DNA from: Quercus robur
Lineage: Eukaryota; Streptophyta; Magnoliopsida; Fagales; Fagaceae
Reading direction: 5' to 3'
DNA: 64,000 bases
NCBI RefSeq assembly: GCF_932294415.1
Contig: NC_065544.1
Span: 36,140,310-36,204,309, forward strand
In this document: positions 10,315-21,370 of the stretch, one piece after another
How the letters are laid out: each line of letters starts with the position of its first letter
Position numbering within the stretch: position 1 is the first letter of the stretch
Program-made: the position numbers and the translations under genes
The notes under the pieces: model-generated
Seen by the model: the letters and a program-made list of their open reading frames with translations, nothing else
The model's database searches: none
What the model was told of the DNA's origin: nothing

Positions 10315-12045
10315 ATGGATAAGTTGTGGAGATCCAACTCCTCTATCAGCTCCAGGACTAGTTGTCCTCCTGATATTGTAAATGAAGAAGATCACACTAT
10401 TGATGATAATGAGATGATTCCTGATTTTCGTAAATGGACTATTCCTAAAGTTGATACTAAAACTATTTATAAAACTAGTTTTGTTGAAAGTACTTTTCAT
10501 TCTGCTTATAAAGCTAGAACTGTTGAACAAATTTTCTCTATTTCGAAAGTTCATGAAAAATGTTGCTTATTCACTAAAAAGAATATTAATGACTTCCTTG
10601 CTGCTAAAAAATTCTATTATTTGCATATTGGTATGGTTCAAGTTGCTATTAAACCACTCACCCGCAAGGGCATTAATGCTTCTGTTCTTATGTGTTTAAG
10701 AGATGCTAGGTTTAAGATTTTTAAAGATAGCATTCTTGGAATGATCACTGCTTCTTTGTATGATGGTCCTGTTTATTTCAATTGTTATCCTGATCTTACT
10801 CTTGCTTTGGATGATCCTAATATTGTTAAAGCTTTAACTTTGAATATTGCTTCATCTGGATATTACATGGAAGAGGGTAGTAAGCCTTTTGCTTTGATTT
10901 ATCACATTTATTACAAACTAATGGGTACTCAAATGAATCCTTGTGCTTTAATGCCTAGAGAACCTTCAGGTAAAACCATGTTAATTCAATGTTCAACTCC
11001 TGATGCTAAAATCCAAATTCCAAAAATGATTCAATGGCAAGATATTAATCTTCCTAAGGATTGGTTGTTAGAACATGAAACCCCTCCTACTAAACCCATT
11101 TTTGATGAGCTTGATCTCACCCATATTCAACAATATCTTGATGGTACTGTTAAAATAAGTTTTCAAAACAATCCACCTTTGAGGATCAACGAAGGAAGAC
11201 ATTCCTTTGGTGGATCTGAAAGTATTTTGAAAAGAGATCGCGACATCAATGAGTTTTTGAAAAAGAATTTGGAAACATCCTCTGATTTAAAGCTAAAAGG
11301 TATTTCAAGTGATAAATCCCAATTTAGCTCTGTTTACTATTCAACTAAACCTGAAACTTCCACTCCATTTAGTAAAACTGCTAATGAAGATGAGGAAGAT
11401 AATGTTTCTCTTAATCCATCTGATTTTGAATCCCCTATTGAAACTCCTCCTGTTTACCAAAATCAATTAAGAGTTTTGACTATTTTAAATGATGATTTTG
11501 AAATTGATTGGGATTCTTTGTACAATGAGTTTATGCTTACTTCAAACAAAACCAAGAGAAAATATTTCCAAGATAGTTTTGCTCAGTCTGATAAAGACCG
11601 TGTTAAAAGAAAATGGTTGGAAATGATGAATCAATTGAAAAAACATATTTTGTTTTTTGATTTTCTTGAAAACTATTATGTTCCACATAATGAGGTTTCA
11701 AAACAACATTTGAATGTAATAAAAAAATCAAATTTCGTTAAGACTGATAAAACTCCCATTGATAGCCTTATTGAACAAAACAATTTCATTAATCAATCTT
11801 TGCATACTATTAGTCAACAGCTTGACCGTATTGAAGAAAAAATTGATGAAAAATCTGTTCTTGCTAAAACCGAGAAACCTTTGACTACCCTTGAAATTGT
11901 TGAAAAAATGCTTTCTGATTTAAAAGTTAAAACTGGCGATACTTCTACAAGTATTCCAACTACTCAAATTATTTCCAAAAAAGAAAGTGTTCCTGAAGAA
12001 AATACAGATTCTGATATTGTGTCTACTGATGAACTTTATGAATAG
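10315..12045 (+). pseudogene. Element 2 ORF1, 5' part: movement protein and start of coat region, ended by amber stop
   Basis: 576 codons from the same ATG as element 1, ending in a TAG at 12043-12045. The movement protein region (residues about 1-280) is nearly identical to element 1, including the LRDARF motif. The linker after residue about 480 is shorter than in element 1 through in-frame losses. The stop falls at the beginning of the coat core; element 1 is open at this position. The frame continues without shift into 12046-15054, so this single stop is the only break seen in a polyprotein that would otherwise be about 1580 residues. The break could postdate integration, or could be suppressed in a virus; the former is simpler. 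Confidence 0.8.
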
Positions 12046-15000
12046 AATATTGATGGTTTGACTGAACTAGAAATCGTTAATAAAATGATTCACATGTCTA
12101 TGGTTAGTATTGCTTATCAAAATAACCATGATCTTGATCAACCTGATATTATTAACTTGCTTGTTACTGGTTTTTCTGGTGCTCTTAGTGGATGGTGGAA
12201 TTCATATCTCACTGAAGAATCCAGAGAATCTATTAAACATACTGTTAATAAGAATGACAAATGTTTGCCTATTCTTGATGAAAGTATTGTTTGTAATAGC
12301 GTCAATACCTTGATCTACACTATTCTCAAACACTTTGTTGGTACTCCATCCAATATTTCATCTCATGATTATTTAAATGATTTGGGTTGTTCAACTATGT
12401 CTGAATACAAATGGTATCAAGATGTTTTTATTTCCAGAGTAATGCTCCGGAAAGACTGTCATAAGTATTATTGGAAAGAAAAGTTTATTGATGGTCTGCC
12501 TCCTATCTTTGCTCATAAGGTAAAACAAGAATTAATAGCTAAAAATGATTCTATTAATTATAATAATTTAACCTATGAAGATATTTTCAGTACTATTAAA
12601 AAACTTAGTACCAATAGGTGTAATACTAAAAAATTGTTAAAACACCAATTAAGGTACAGACATAACTTTGTTAAACCTAATTATTTCTATGTTAAGAAGA
12701 GACGTGTTAACTATGGAAAATCTGGATGCTTTAATAAAAATTGTAAACCCAGTAATTTAAAAAACAAATTCAATATTGATAATTCTCCTAATGTTAAAAT
12801 TAGTGGTAGAGGTTCTTGCTGCAATGTTATTAAAACCAATGTCCTCACCAAGAATAAAGAGGATAAAATTTTAAAAAAATTCAATAATAAGAAATCTAAA
12901 GAACTGACTGTTAATGATTTACAACATGAAATTAATATTGTTAAACAAGAGATAAGCAAATTAAAACATGATTCCAAAGCTATTAAAAGTGACAAAGATA
13001 ACCTTAAACAAGGACTTGAGCATAAAGATGGAGATGAATCTTGTCAACAAGCTCTTCTTTCCAGTAAAAGTATTTCTGATGATGTCACTATTTCTCAACT
13101 TGCTCTTGTTAATAAAATAGTTCCTCCAAAATGGTTTACAAAAGTTAAAATTGTTGTTTCTCCTGATTATCATTTTACTGTTATTGCTATGATAGATTCG
13201 GGGGCGGATATGAACTGTATCCAAGAAGGACTGATTCCTTCAAAATATTTTGAAAAATCTACTGAAAGATTAGTTTCTGCTAATGGTTCTCAAATGCAAA
13301 TAAAGTATGAATTGAATAATGCTCATGTATGCCATGCTAATGTCTGTTTCAAGATTCCATCTGTTCTTGTTAAGAATATGGCTGATAAAGTGATTCTTGG
13401 TTTGCCTTTTATAAAAGCTTTATATCCCTTTCTTGTTGAACATGATGGAATTACTACTGATCCTTTTGGACAAAAAGTAAAGTTCAAATTTGCCTCAAAG
13501 TTTGATATTGATACTAATACTGCTTCAAACATGATTCATGCTAAAATTAAACATCTTAAATTTCTCCAGCAAGAGGTAAGATACAAGAAAATTGCTGAAC
13601 AAATTTCTGATAAATTGTTGCATTCCAAAATTGGTAATTTTCAGAAAATGTTGATTGATGATGTTTGCTCAGATGTTCCTAATGCTTTCTGGCATAGGAA
13701 GAAACATATTGTTAATTTACCATATGTCAAAGATTTTGATGAGAAAAATATTCCCACTAAAGCTCGTCCTATCCAAATGAATGTTGAAACTGTTGAATTT
13801 TGCAAAACAGAAATCAACGATTTGTTGCAGAAAAAATTGATTAGGAATAGCAAGTCCCCCTGGTCTTGTTCAGCTTTTTATGTCCAAAAAAATGCCGAGA
13901 TTGAAAGAGGAACCCCTAGATTAGTCATTAACTACAAACCATTGAATAAGGTTTTAGAATGGATTCGGTATCCTATTCCCAATAAGAATGACCTTGTCCA
14001 TAGGCTAAGTGGAGCTGTTGTGTTCTCCAAGTTTGACATGAAATCTGGGTTCTGGCAAATTCAGATTAGTGAGGATGATAGGTATAAAACTGCTTTTACC
14101 ACTCCTTTTGGTCATTATGAGTGGAATGTTATGCCATTTGGCCTTAAAAATGCTCCAAGTGAATTTCAAAATATCATGAATGACATTTTTAACTCTTTCA
14201 GTCACTTCACCATTGTTTATATTGACGATGTCCTCGTTTACTCTAGCTCCATTGACGAACACTGGAAACATTTGAACTCGTTTCTAGACATTATTAAACG
14301 AAATGGTCTTGTTGTTTCAGCCAAGAAAATTAAACTATTCCAAACCAAAGTTCGTTTTCTTGGCTATGATATCTCTGAAGGACAAATTCGTCCTATAGAT
14401 AGAGCTATCCAATTTGCTGACAAGTTTCCTGATGTTATCATTGACAAAACACAGCTCCAAAGATTTCTTGGATCATTAAACTATGTTGCGGATTTTTACA
14501 AGGATATGAGGAAACAATGCAAACCTTTGTTTGATCGGTTAAAAAGTAATCCTCCTCTTTGGTCTGATGTTCATACTTCTCTTGTTAAACAAATCAAATC
14601 TCATGTTAAGACATTGCCTTGTCTTGGTATTCCTACTGTCGATGCCTTCAAAATTGTTGAAACCGATGCCTCTGATGTTGGCTATGGTGGTATTTTAAAA
14701 CAAAGACTTTCTTCTGAGTCACCTGAACAAATTGTTCGTTTTTATTCTGGTATTTGGAATAATGCACAGTTAAATTATAGTACTATTAAAAAAGAAATTT
14801 TATCTATAGTACTATGTATTTCAAAATTTCAAAGTGATTTGTTAAACCAAAGGTTTCTGTTACGTATTGATTGCAAAAGTGCTAAATATGTTATTGAAAA
14901 AGATGTTGAAAATATTGCTTCAAAACATATTTTTGCCCGATGGCAAGCTATTTTGAGTGTTTTTGATTTTGATATTGAATATATTAAAGGATCTCAAAAT

Positions 15001-15054
15001 GCTATCCCTGATTTCCTTACCCGTGAATTTCTGCAGTGTCCCAATGGCAAGTAG
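12046..15054 (+). pseudogene. Element 2 ORF1, 3' part: coat core, decayed zinc knuckle, protease, reverse transcriptase, RNase H
   Basis: Open for about 1000 codons in the same frame as 10315-12045; the first Met codon is at 12058. Counted from that Met: coat core (GFSGALSGWWNSY) near 40; a zinc-knuckle remnant near 215-230 reading VNYGKSGCFNKNC, where three of the four CCHC ligands are changed; protease active site IDSGAD at about 379-384; reverse transcriptase from about 560 with catalytic YIDD at 721-724; RNase H from about 865 with first Asp in ETDASD near 870, then KKEIL and LRIDCKS. The RT and RNase H catalytic residues I can see are intact. The last 11 bases overlap the ORF2 start. This part supplies what element 1 lacks. 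Confidence 0.85.
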
Positions 15055-16291
15055 AAGGTCGAATGACAAGTCACCTGCCACTTCTAATTCAATTGTTAAA
15101 AAAGAACCTGTTTCCTCTTTGGATATTGTTAACCGTTTTACTCCCCTAGGTACCATTCCCAAACCTAATTATTCTTCTGTTTTAGCTTCACATTATGATC
15201 CTTATGCTTTAGCCACTATTCACCAACCTGTTAGAACTATTTACCCTAATGCTTCCAATGCTTCCCAGTATGTTAGAAAACAATATACCCAAAACCTGTT
15301 TTCCGTAGAGCCAAATAGGGCCTCCATCACTAACCCTTTCAGGCTTGCCACCAGTTATTTTCCTCCAAATTTCCATTGGATTCCAGAACATAGCCAAAAG
15401 ACTGTCCAATATTATTCTGAAATGCTTCGACATGAGAATTCTATTGTTATCAAAGCCATAACTGATAGGGCTAATAATAACGATAGAATTATTTATCACA
15501 GTGCTTACATAAAAAATATTATTTCAGAAGAAATGTGGGGCTCCAATCCTGCCGCCACAAGAAGTTTACCAAATTTCTCTATTCCCTATTCATATCATGA
15601 TTATGTTACTGCCTGGTTCAGATTCATGCTCCACCAAAATGAAAATATGTCCCATTCATGGTTTATTAATTTTGACAAAGAATTTGATTCTGAACTCCCC
15701 CTCTGGTTCTTCCATTGGTGGACCCAGTTTGGTTCAATTATTGAAATATTCCCTGTGCCATTGAAGGATTCTTTCCAAAATTTTACATTAAGATTCAGAA
15801 CTGATGATCATGGAGCTAAGTTCACTCCCCTACTTCATTTCACTAAAAAATACAAGGTTCCTTGGATTCTAAAATGGCAGTATGTTAAAGATGGTGATGT
15901 TCTCACTCGCTGTTGTTATGTTAAATGGTGGGATAAGTTTGCCCATACCCAATCCATCATTACCAATGTTGCCAGAGATTTCCCGAGTGCTTCCCCATTA
16001 CGAATCACTACTCCCATGCAAAAAGCGGTAATTGACACACATGCTTCCTCATCCGCTAAAGGGGGTAAGCCACCTGCAAAGAATAAGAAGAAGAGTTCTC
16101 CTTTGAATGCAATCCGCAAAGACCCTGATGCTTTATATGCCCTGCTCTCTAAAATGATTAAAGAAGAAACTGCTGATTCAGATGATGAGCGATCCTCTCA
16201 AGCCTCTGTTTCAAAAGACCCTTACTATCCTTACAATCAGGAGTTGTTTGGTCATGATGAAGAAGATGCTGATGACTTAGCAGATGATTGA
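15044..16291 (+). CDS. Pararetroviral ORF2 of element 2, unknown function
   Basis: 415 residues from the ATG at 15044. I chose this start rather than the in-frame ATG at 14957 because the earlier one lies inside RNase H, and the 15044 ATG overlaps the ORF1 stop (atggcaagtag). That arrangement is compatible with termination-reinitiation. The N-terminus is Ser/Lys-rich. The core is Trp- and Phe-rich (LPLWFFHWWTQFG; VPWILKWQYVKDGD; YVKWWDKF), a pattern I associate with uncharacterised proteins of plant endogenous pararetroviruses. The C-terminus is Lys-rich (PPAKNKKKSS), then strongly acidic (ADSDDERSS; DEEDADDLADD). The frame is uninterrupted. No enzymatic motif is seen. It has no clear similarity to ORF2 of element 1. 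Confidence 0.75.
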   Translation: MASRRSNDKSPATSNSIVKKEPVSSLDIVNRFTPLGTIPKPNYSSVLASHYDPYALATIHQPVRTIYPNASNASQYVRKQYTQNLFSVEPNRASITNPFRLATSYFPPNFHWIPEHSQKTVQYYSEMLRHENSIVIKAITDRANNNDRIIYHSAYIKNIISEEMWGSNPAATRSLPNFSIPYSYHDYVTAWFRFMLHQNENMSHSWFINFDKEFDSELPLWFFHWWTQFGSIIEIFPVPLKDSFQNFTLRFRTDDHGAKFTPLLHFTKKYKVPWILKWQYVKDGDVLTRCCYVKWWDKFAHTQSIITNVARDFPSASPLRITTPMQKAVIDTHASSSAKGGKPPAKNKKKSSPLNAIRKDPDALYALLSKMIKEETADSDDERSSQASVSKDPYYPYNQELFGHDEEDADDLADD

Positions 16292-16390
16292 TTGGAAGCT
16301 TGATTCCCCTATTTGTCTAGCCTGCATAATGGCCAAAAATGATGCAATGGTCTGGTCAAAATCTACTGATTGATTTCCACCACTAATAAT

Positions 16391-16534
16391 AATGATTCTC
16401 CATGTTTCCCTTGCAATGTTCTGAAAAGATGATGCTCCATGTTTCCCGTGACTTTTAGTCACAATGATTCTCCATGTTTCCCGTGCAATGTTCTGAAAAG
16501 ATGATGCTCATTGTTTCCCGTGACTTTTAGTCAC
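16391..16534 (+). repeat. 72-bp tandem duplication in viral 3' noncoding region
   Basis: Two copies (16391-16462 and 16463-16534) of a unit with aatgattctccatgtttccc, gcaatgttctgaaaagatga and cgtgacttttagtcac. They differ at only a few bases. The unit is absent from element 1, where a different sequence (9140-9360) occupies this place. Confidence 0.75.
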
Positions 16535-16608
16535 ACCAAGATTAACTTTCACTTTTCACTGTTAACTTTCACTATTCACAAGTACTGTTTACTTAAAAAA
16601 ATATTGCC

Positions 16609-16616
16609 TATTAAAG
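16609..16616 (+). promoter_or_regulatory. Probable TATA box of the viral promoter, element 2
   Basis: tattaaag precedes the same G-run and conserved block as the box at 9479 in element 1. The downstream block 16617-17158 is nearly identical to 9485-10037, apart from a short deletion next to the box. Confidence 0.45.
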
Positions 16617-17154
16617 GGGGGTTGTCCCTGAGGGCTTCTCAAGTCAAGTTTGGTTTCTGATTTCCTTTCCCTTAGAACTAGCCTTCTTAGAGAAAGAACT
16701 CACCCTACTTCTACTACTCATCCTTGTTTACTACAAACTTTGTAATCCTACAAACCTTGTAACTAGGACTAGTTCAAGCTTTGTACTTGTTAACCCATAA
16801 CTGTTGAGATCTTGTATTGACTACTACTACTGTAAGTGTTTATCCTACTTTCAATAACAAGTATTTTCAGTTCTATGTTCATTACTTTACTTATTGCTAC
16901 CACCACCTTGGACGGATTACCGCCATACCGGATGGTTCTAAATTGCTTTCATTTATTTTGAACTATTGTTCTTATTTACTTTAAATTATTTTGATATACT
17001 GCTTGGCTGGTTCTACCGCCTTAATATTGTTCTTACATTCAAGTCATTTACTTTAAAGCTATTTACTTTCAAGTTCTTTACATTATTTCCATTTACAATA
17101 CATCTGTGCTTCCTTCTCCTTCTCTTCATTTGTGCGTCCCCTTCCCCCTTTATG

Positions 17155-17155
17155 G

Positions 17156-17211
<56 letters not shown>
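17155..17211. repeat. (TA)n-(GA)n microsatellite at the right viral junction
   Basis: About ten TA units (17155-17175) followed by about eighteen GA units (17176-17211). The TA run starts exactly where the viral primer-binding site breaks off. TA microsatellites are described as preferred locations of endogenous florendoviruses. Confidence 0.9.
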
Positions 17212-17213
<2 letters not shown>

Positions 17214-17557
17214 ACTTTTTTTAGGAGAGAAATAGAAAATAAAATGAGAAAAAGAAGCATCAAAATAAATAAAAAATTCAAGAATAACATCTTCAATTCT
17301 ATCTTATTATCTTCCTTTCATTGTGATCTCGTTTTATTCTTAGAACCTTTGTAAGCATCAATTTGCTTTATAGATACATCTTTTGGGCAATTCATTTTAG
17401 ATCTACACTAGGCCTCAGTTTTTTTTTTTTTTTTACTTCTCAACTAATCTTCATGTTCTTGTGTGGTACCTCTATATATGTATTTAATCTTGTAATACCA
17501 TAAACCCTAGTTATTTGCTTAGGAGAGGACCAGAAGATACTCAATTTATCTATCTTA

Positions 17558-17759
17558 GGGTCCATTCGGAAACAGCTTATTTAGCTGAAACTGTAAACTT
17601 TTTATTGAAATTACTGTAGATAAAGTTAAAATTTAATTGAAATAATATAGTAAAACTCATGAATAGTACCAAAAAGTGCAATAGGATCCATGAATAGTAC
17701 CAAAAATAAGCTAAATAGTAAAAGAAGCTGTTCAATATAAGCTATCCCAAACGCAACCC
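17558..17759. mobile_element. 202-bp MITE with TA target site
   Basis: Imperfect inverted ends (gggtccattcgg ... ccaaacgcaaccc), flanked by TA on both sides. Copies B (near 22755) and C (near 36160, inverted) read straight through 'ctatnttaatcaatc' at the same point, so both are empty sites. The superfamily is uncertain. The TA duplication suggests Tc1/mariner type, but the terminal sequence is not typical. Confidence 0.7.
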
Positions 17760-17929
17760 TAATCAATCATGTTATCAACAAGTATGTTGGTGTCCATTCA
17801 GTATTCCTCCATAACGATTACAATGTCATGAGTCATGACACCTATCAAAAAAAAAAAAAAATGATTACAATGTCATGACAAATCCTATCCTATAGTGTGA
17901 AGGGCCTAGGAAGTAAAATAAAGTTATGG

Positions 17930-18020
17930 TTCTCTGGTTGGAACATCCTGGTCTTTCCAATGGAAAGATCCAGGGTTCAATTTTCCCCCCACCCCCAACT
18001 ATTGATGTACCGAAAAAGTA
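17930..18020 (+). mobile_element. tRNA-derived SINE fragment (Au-like)
   Basis: Contains a box-B-like gggttcaattt followed by a C-rich stretch and 'aactattgatgtacc', the usual 3' part of Au-type plant SINEs. The inverted copy C holds the same insertion near 35905-35990, so it predates the duplication. Confidence 0.5.
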
Positions 18021-18634
18021 AACAAGACAAGTCTTTTTTTTTTCTAGGTAAATAAGACTAGTCTTTTATTAGGGTATGTTATATATTGTGTATATTATTG
18101 TGTATTTAGCATGTTATAATGTCATGTGACTCACTTATTCATTTGGAATGTGTGTGATACCCCTATATTTATTACTCATTTTCCGTACCTCTAGGCTTCT
18201 TTTCAAGAGAATCACATGGACTAATTCAAAAAAAACCCACGAAAATTTGGGTTGCAAAAAAATTGATATAAAATTACAAATGGAAAAGATTCTTTGATTT
18301 CCCTCTAAACAAGTTCTGATGAGGATGACCACCAATCCAGCTAATTTGTTCACTAAAGCTTATAAAAGTAGAAATGTACTAGTGAAACTTAAGAACTAAA
18401 ATTATAGCATGTTTATCACAATATGCCTACTTAATTGTTATCGAGGTCAATACATTAAGTCTGTGAACTGCATCTATATGAGCAGGTGAGTTAAGATGGA
18501 AGCATCTGATGCAGGTTGGTCCTTCATATAACATTCAAATTTTCTATCAAATGATGCTGTGGCCAACATGAATTGAATACTTTTAATAATTCAACCGCTA
18601 CCATTCAAGTTGTTTATGATATCAAACTTTTTTT

Positions 18635-18730
18635 TCCACCTTACAACCAGTGGAGGGGGGTGATTTGAACCCAATTTCTCCCAATTGAAAGAATCAGAAA
18701 TGCCAATGATCTACAAGGCTTTTAGCCTAT
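18635..18730 (-). mobile_element. tRNA-derived SINE remnant (minus)
   Basis: On the minus strand, a tRNA-like stretch with a box-B-like gggttcaaatc followed by a C-run. The same remnant is in copy B (about 22918-23005, minus) and copy C (about 35255-35320, plus). Confidence 0.45.
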
Positions 18731-18982
18731 GATATCAAGGGATGCTACAGAATCATGATGGCAATTTTATTGGAAAAACAATCTACAGGATGAAAAGTAC
18801 AAATTAACACAAAGCATATATTTTACTTGAAATCGTTGTCTTGGCTAAAGTAAATTAAATCAAGTCCCTCATAATCCAATTTCTGAATTTTATTGTTTTA
18901 CGTCTTATGGTTTGACCCTTAGTTTATAGAGGAGTAAGTCTAAAACATATGTAGTACTACTAGGATATCTACATAATATAAA

Positions 18983-19740
18983 CAGTGTCGGCTCAAGGCC
19001 TAGGCCTCAGGCCCCACAACAAATAAAAAATTTCCCTACTAGAAAAAGGCCTCATCTCCCTTAGTAAAAGACCCAAAATTTTATAAAAATATAACATTAA
19101 TTAAATAATTGATACTTTTTTTAAAGAATGATGCTTAAAATACCACAAATTTTATTATAAATTTAACTGACATATCACCAATCACATAAAAAAGTAATTC
19201 AAACACAAATAAATTAAGTTGTTGAAATTCATCAATTACAGTCATAATCACATTTATCGTGAACATTTTGTAGTATTTTTAGTATTTTTCTTTTTCATTT
19301 CTAACAAGGCTTTTAAAATAGGAGACCAATAAAAATTTAACCCAATTGAAACCCTAAGATGTTTCAAATAAAATGCTGTAAATGTGATAAATCACCAATG
19401 ATGACTAATCTCTTACTAAGTCACACACCAAATAATATCTATCTATCTCTTTCTCTTAAAAAGAATATATAAAATTAAAATTTAGATCACAACTGTACTT
19501 AACTATGCATAGTCATATATCCTAATTAAAGTAAGTTTCTTTTGATTCAACTATAATATTCAATCTTCTATTTGAAATTAACCTTAGTTTAGCTAGTATT
19601 ATTCATCAATTTCTGTATTTACATCAAATTAGTCTTAATTTAATTAGTATTATATAATTTTATTTAATTAATATTTACATATAAAAATGCCCCAAATAAA
19701 TTTTTTGCCTTAGGCCCCAAATTTTGTTAAGCCAGCCCTG
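18983..19740. mobile_element. Non-autonomous hAT-type element, 758 bp
   Basis: Inverted ends begin cagtgtcggctca and, on the other strand, cagggctggctta. Both sides carry the 8-bp duplication aatataaa (18975-18982 and 19741-19748), the size typical of hAT. Copy B near 23217-23232 has the uninterrupted site with one aatataaa, an exact empty site. There is no coding capacity. A degenerate relative of the 3' part lies at 63030-63177. Confidence 0.85.
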
Positions 19741-21159
19741 AATATAAACATCTAATGAATTAAATGCTTCAACTAATACCATAAGTGCATCCTTATGCGT
19801 ACAGCAGATCTAGATAACCAAAATTTTGAGATAAATCAAAGGAATGAATTACCTCTTAGAGTATGCAAAGTCTTTAAACATAACAACTGTAAGTGTTAAC
19901 TAAGTTTAAGTACATTAGGAAGTTTTAAAGGTACTTTTGCATATTAGAGAGGTTATATGAATAGAAATGATCCACCATACATGTAACAAAGATTTAAGAC
20001 TACCCTATAACGAAAATAGTTGGTATAAATTAGATTGGTGGAAATAGCTATTATAAGACCATTGATCGCAACTCTTGGTTTTTCCAAGGTGCCAACCAAT
20101 TGAGCTACATGTTCATCCATTGTTAGTTAGGCTAATCTATAAAAAGAATTTCACTTGTGTAACCCACCATCTCTTAATCGCGCTGAAACATGTTGAAAAA
20201 GAATTGCTAAACATATTCTACGGTTACATCCAGAAGGGCTGAAAAACATGAAGTGTGCTTTAAGTGCCACTCCAAAGGCTATAAATCCTCTCAGGCTCTT
20301 ACTAATTGTGACAAATAACACTCTTTAACCTCTCAAAGTTTTCTAGTTACCAACAAGTATGTTGGTGTCCATTCAGTATTCCTCCATAATGATTACAATT
20401 TTCAAAAAAAATCCTATCCTAAAGTGTGAAGGGCCTAGGAACTAGGAAGTAAAATAAAGTTCTGGTTCTGTCTTTTCTTTTAGGGGGGGGGGGGGGGGGG
20501 GGGAATATCAAGAATATGGCTTGGTTCTAATTGTTTGTTATTACTGCTGTTATCTTCATTTTGGTTTAACTTTAACCTGTAAACAATTCTGTTTATCAAG
20601 CAACGATATGCAGTGTAATCAACAACTCCTGTACTAGTGTCAAAACAGAACCTCAATACAAAACATTTGCTACTATAATTTTTCTCCATTTTTTCCCTGA
20701 ACTGTGAGATAAAGGGACCTAATTAGTGATAAAATGGAGGACCACCAAGATCATATTGGTTTACTCGTAACACCATAAACCCTAGCTATTTGATTAGGGG
20801 ATGACCAAAAGATTCACATTTTATCTTATCTGAATCAATCATCCAACTTTACAACCCTCCTCTCCCCTCCTCCCCCACACAAAAAGAAAAGAAAAATAAA
20901 GAACAAATCAAATGACATTCATAGTCATAGTTGGTTATGTCTACTAAGTTGATCTTTTGAAACCATATTAAATAAAATAAAAAGCAAATGACAAAATCAT
21001 CCACAAGGTAAATTATTAGAACCCATATGACTACATCTTTTGAAGATATGGAACCCACTCCACTTGTCATCCTCATCCCTGCAAGTTAGAGGGGTACAAA
21101 TTAAAAAAGAAAAGATGATTGTATACTATATAGTGCTAGATTAAGGGGAAATAGAATTA

Positions 21160-21370
21160 GGAAGCTTACAGCAAGACGTTATCCCATAAGTCTATGTAGT
21201 GCGGCAGGGCATACTTTTGATTGGACAGAATGGAGATGGTCAAAAACCCGGAGTCATAGTCGTAGTCGGAGTCGTCTTCTTCAAGGTGAAGTACATGACA
21301 ATTAAGGTAGTAACTACCACGGGAGGAGGAGTGCAAGAGGAGGCAGAATTTACGACCACCTAAATGGATT
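21160..21370 (-). pseudogene. Truncated 3' end of a kelch-repeat gene
   Basis: Matches the last about 65 codons of the gene at 24638-25816, with a 21-base in-frame loss in the Tyr/Asp-rich stretch. Homology stops near 21367, where the sequence departs into unrelated DNA. Only the C-terminus was duplicated, or the rest was deleted, so no product is expected. Confidence 0.75.

Larger units (their letters stand above)
10051..17158 (+). mobile_element. Endogenous pararetrovirus element 2 (florendovirus-like, RT-bearing component)
   Basis: A second viral unit of about 7.1 kb, directly downstream of element 1 in the same orientation. It has a leader (10051-10314), ORF1 (10315-15054, with one internal stop), ORF2 (15044-16291), a 3' noncoding repeat area, and a promoter and leader block nearly identical to that of element 1. 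It ends in 'tatggtat', the start of the primer-binding site, after which TA and GA microsatellite begins. Movement protein and both termini are nearly identical to element 1, while coat, linker and all sequence after the protease differ. That pattern fits two genome components sharing their ends. Confidence 0.8.
17280..21370 (+). repeat. Segmental duplication copy A
   Basis: About 4 kb sharing long blocks with copy B (22480-24860) and, inverted, with copy C (35240-37480). It carries two TE insertions missing from the sister copies (17558-17759 and 18983-19740). It ends in a truncated copy of the 3' end of the kelch gene. Its left end lies next to the microsatellite at the pararetroviral junction. 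No intact gene is visible inside. Confidence 0.75.

Noticed and set aside
2850-17158. Interpretation of the repeated 3' blocks as LTRs of one retrotransposon
   Set aside because: The repeat recurs once per genome unit, there are no tg...ca ends or target duplication, and a 30K movement protein is present, which is pararetroviral.
18135-18353. Possible copia polyprotein tail ('NPANLFTK' on the plus strand near 18325)
   Set aside because: The match is a single short phrase with frame breaks on both sides, not enough to call a copia fragment.
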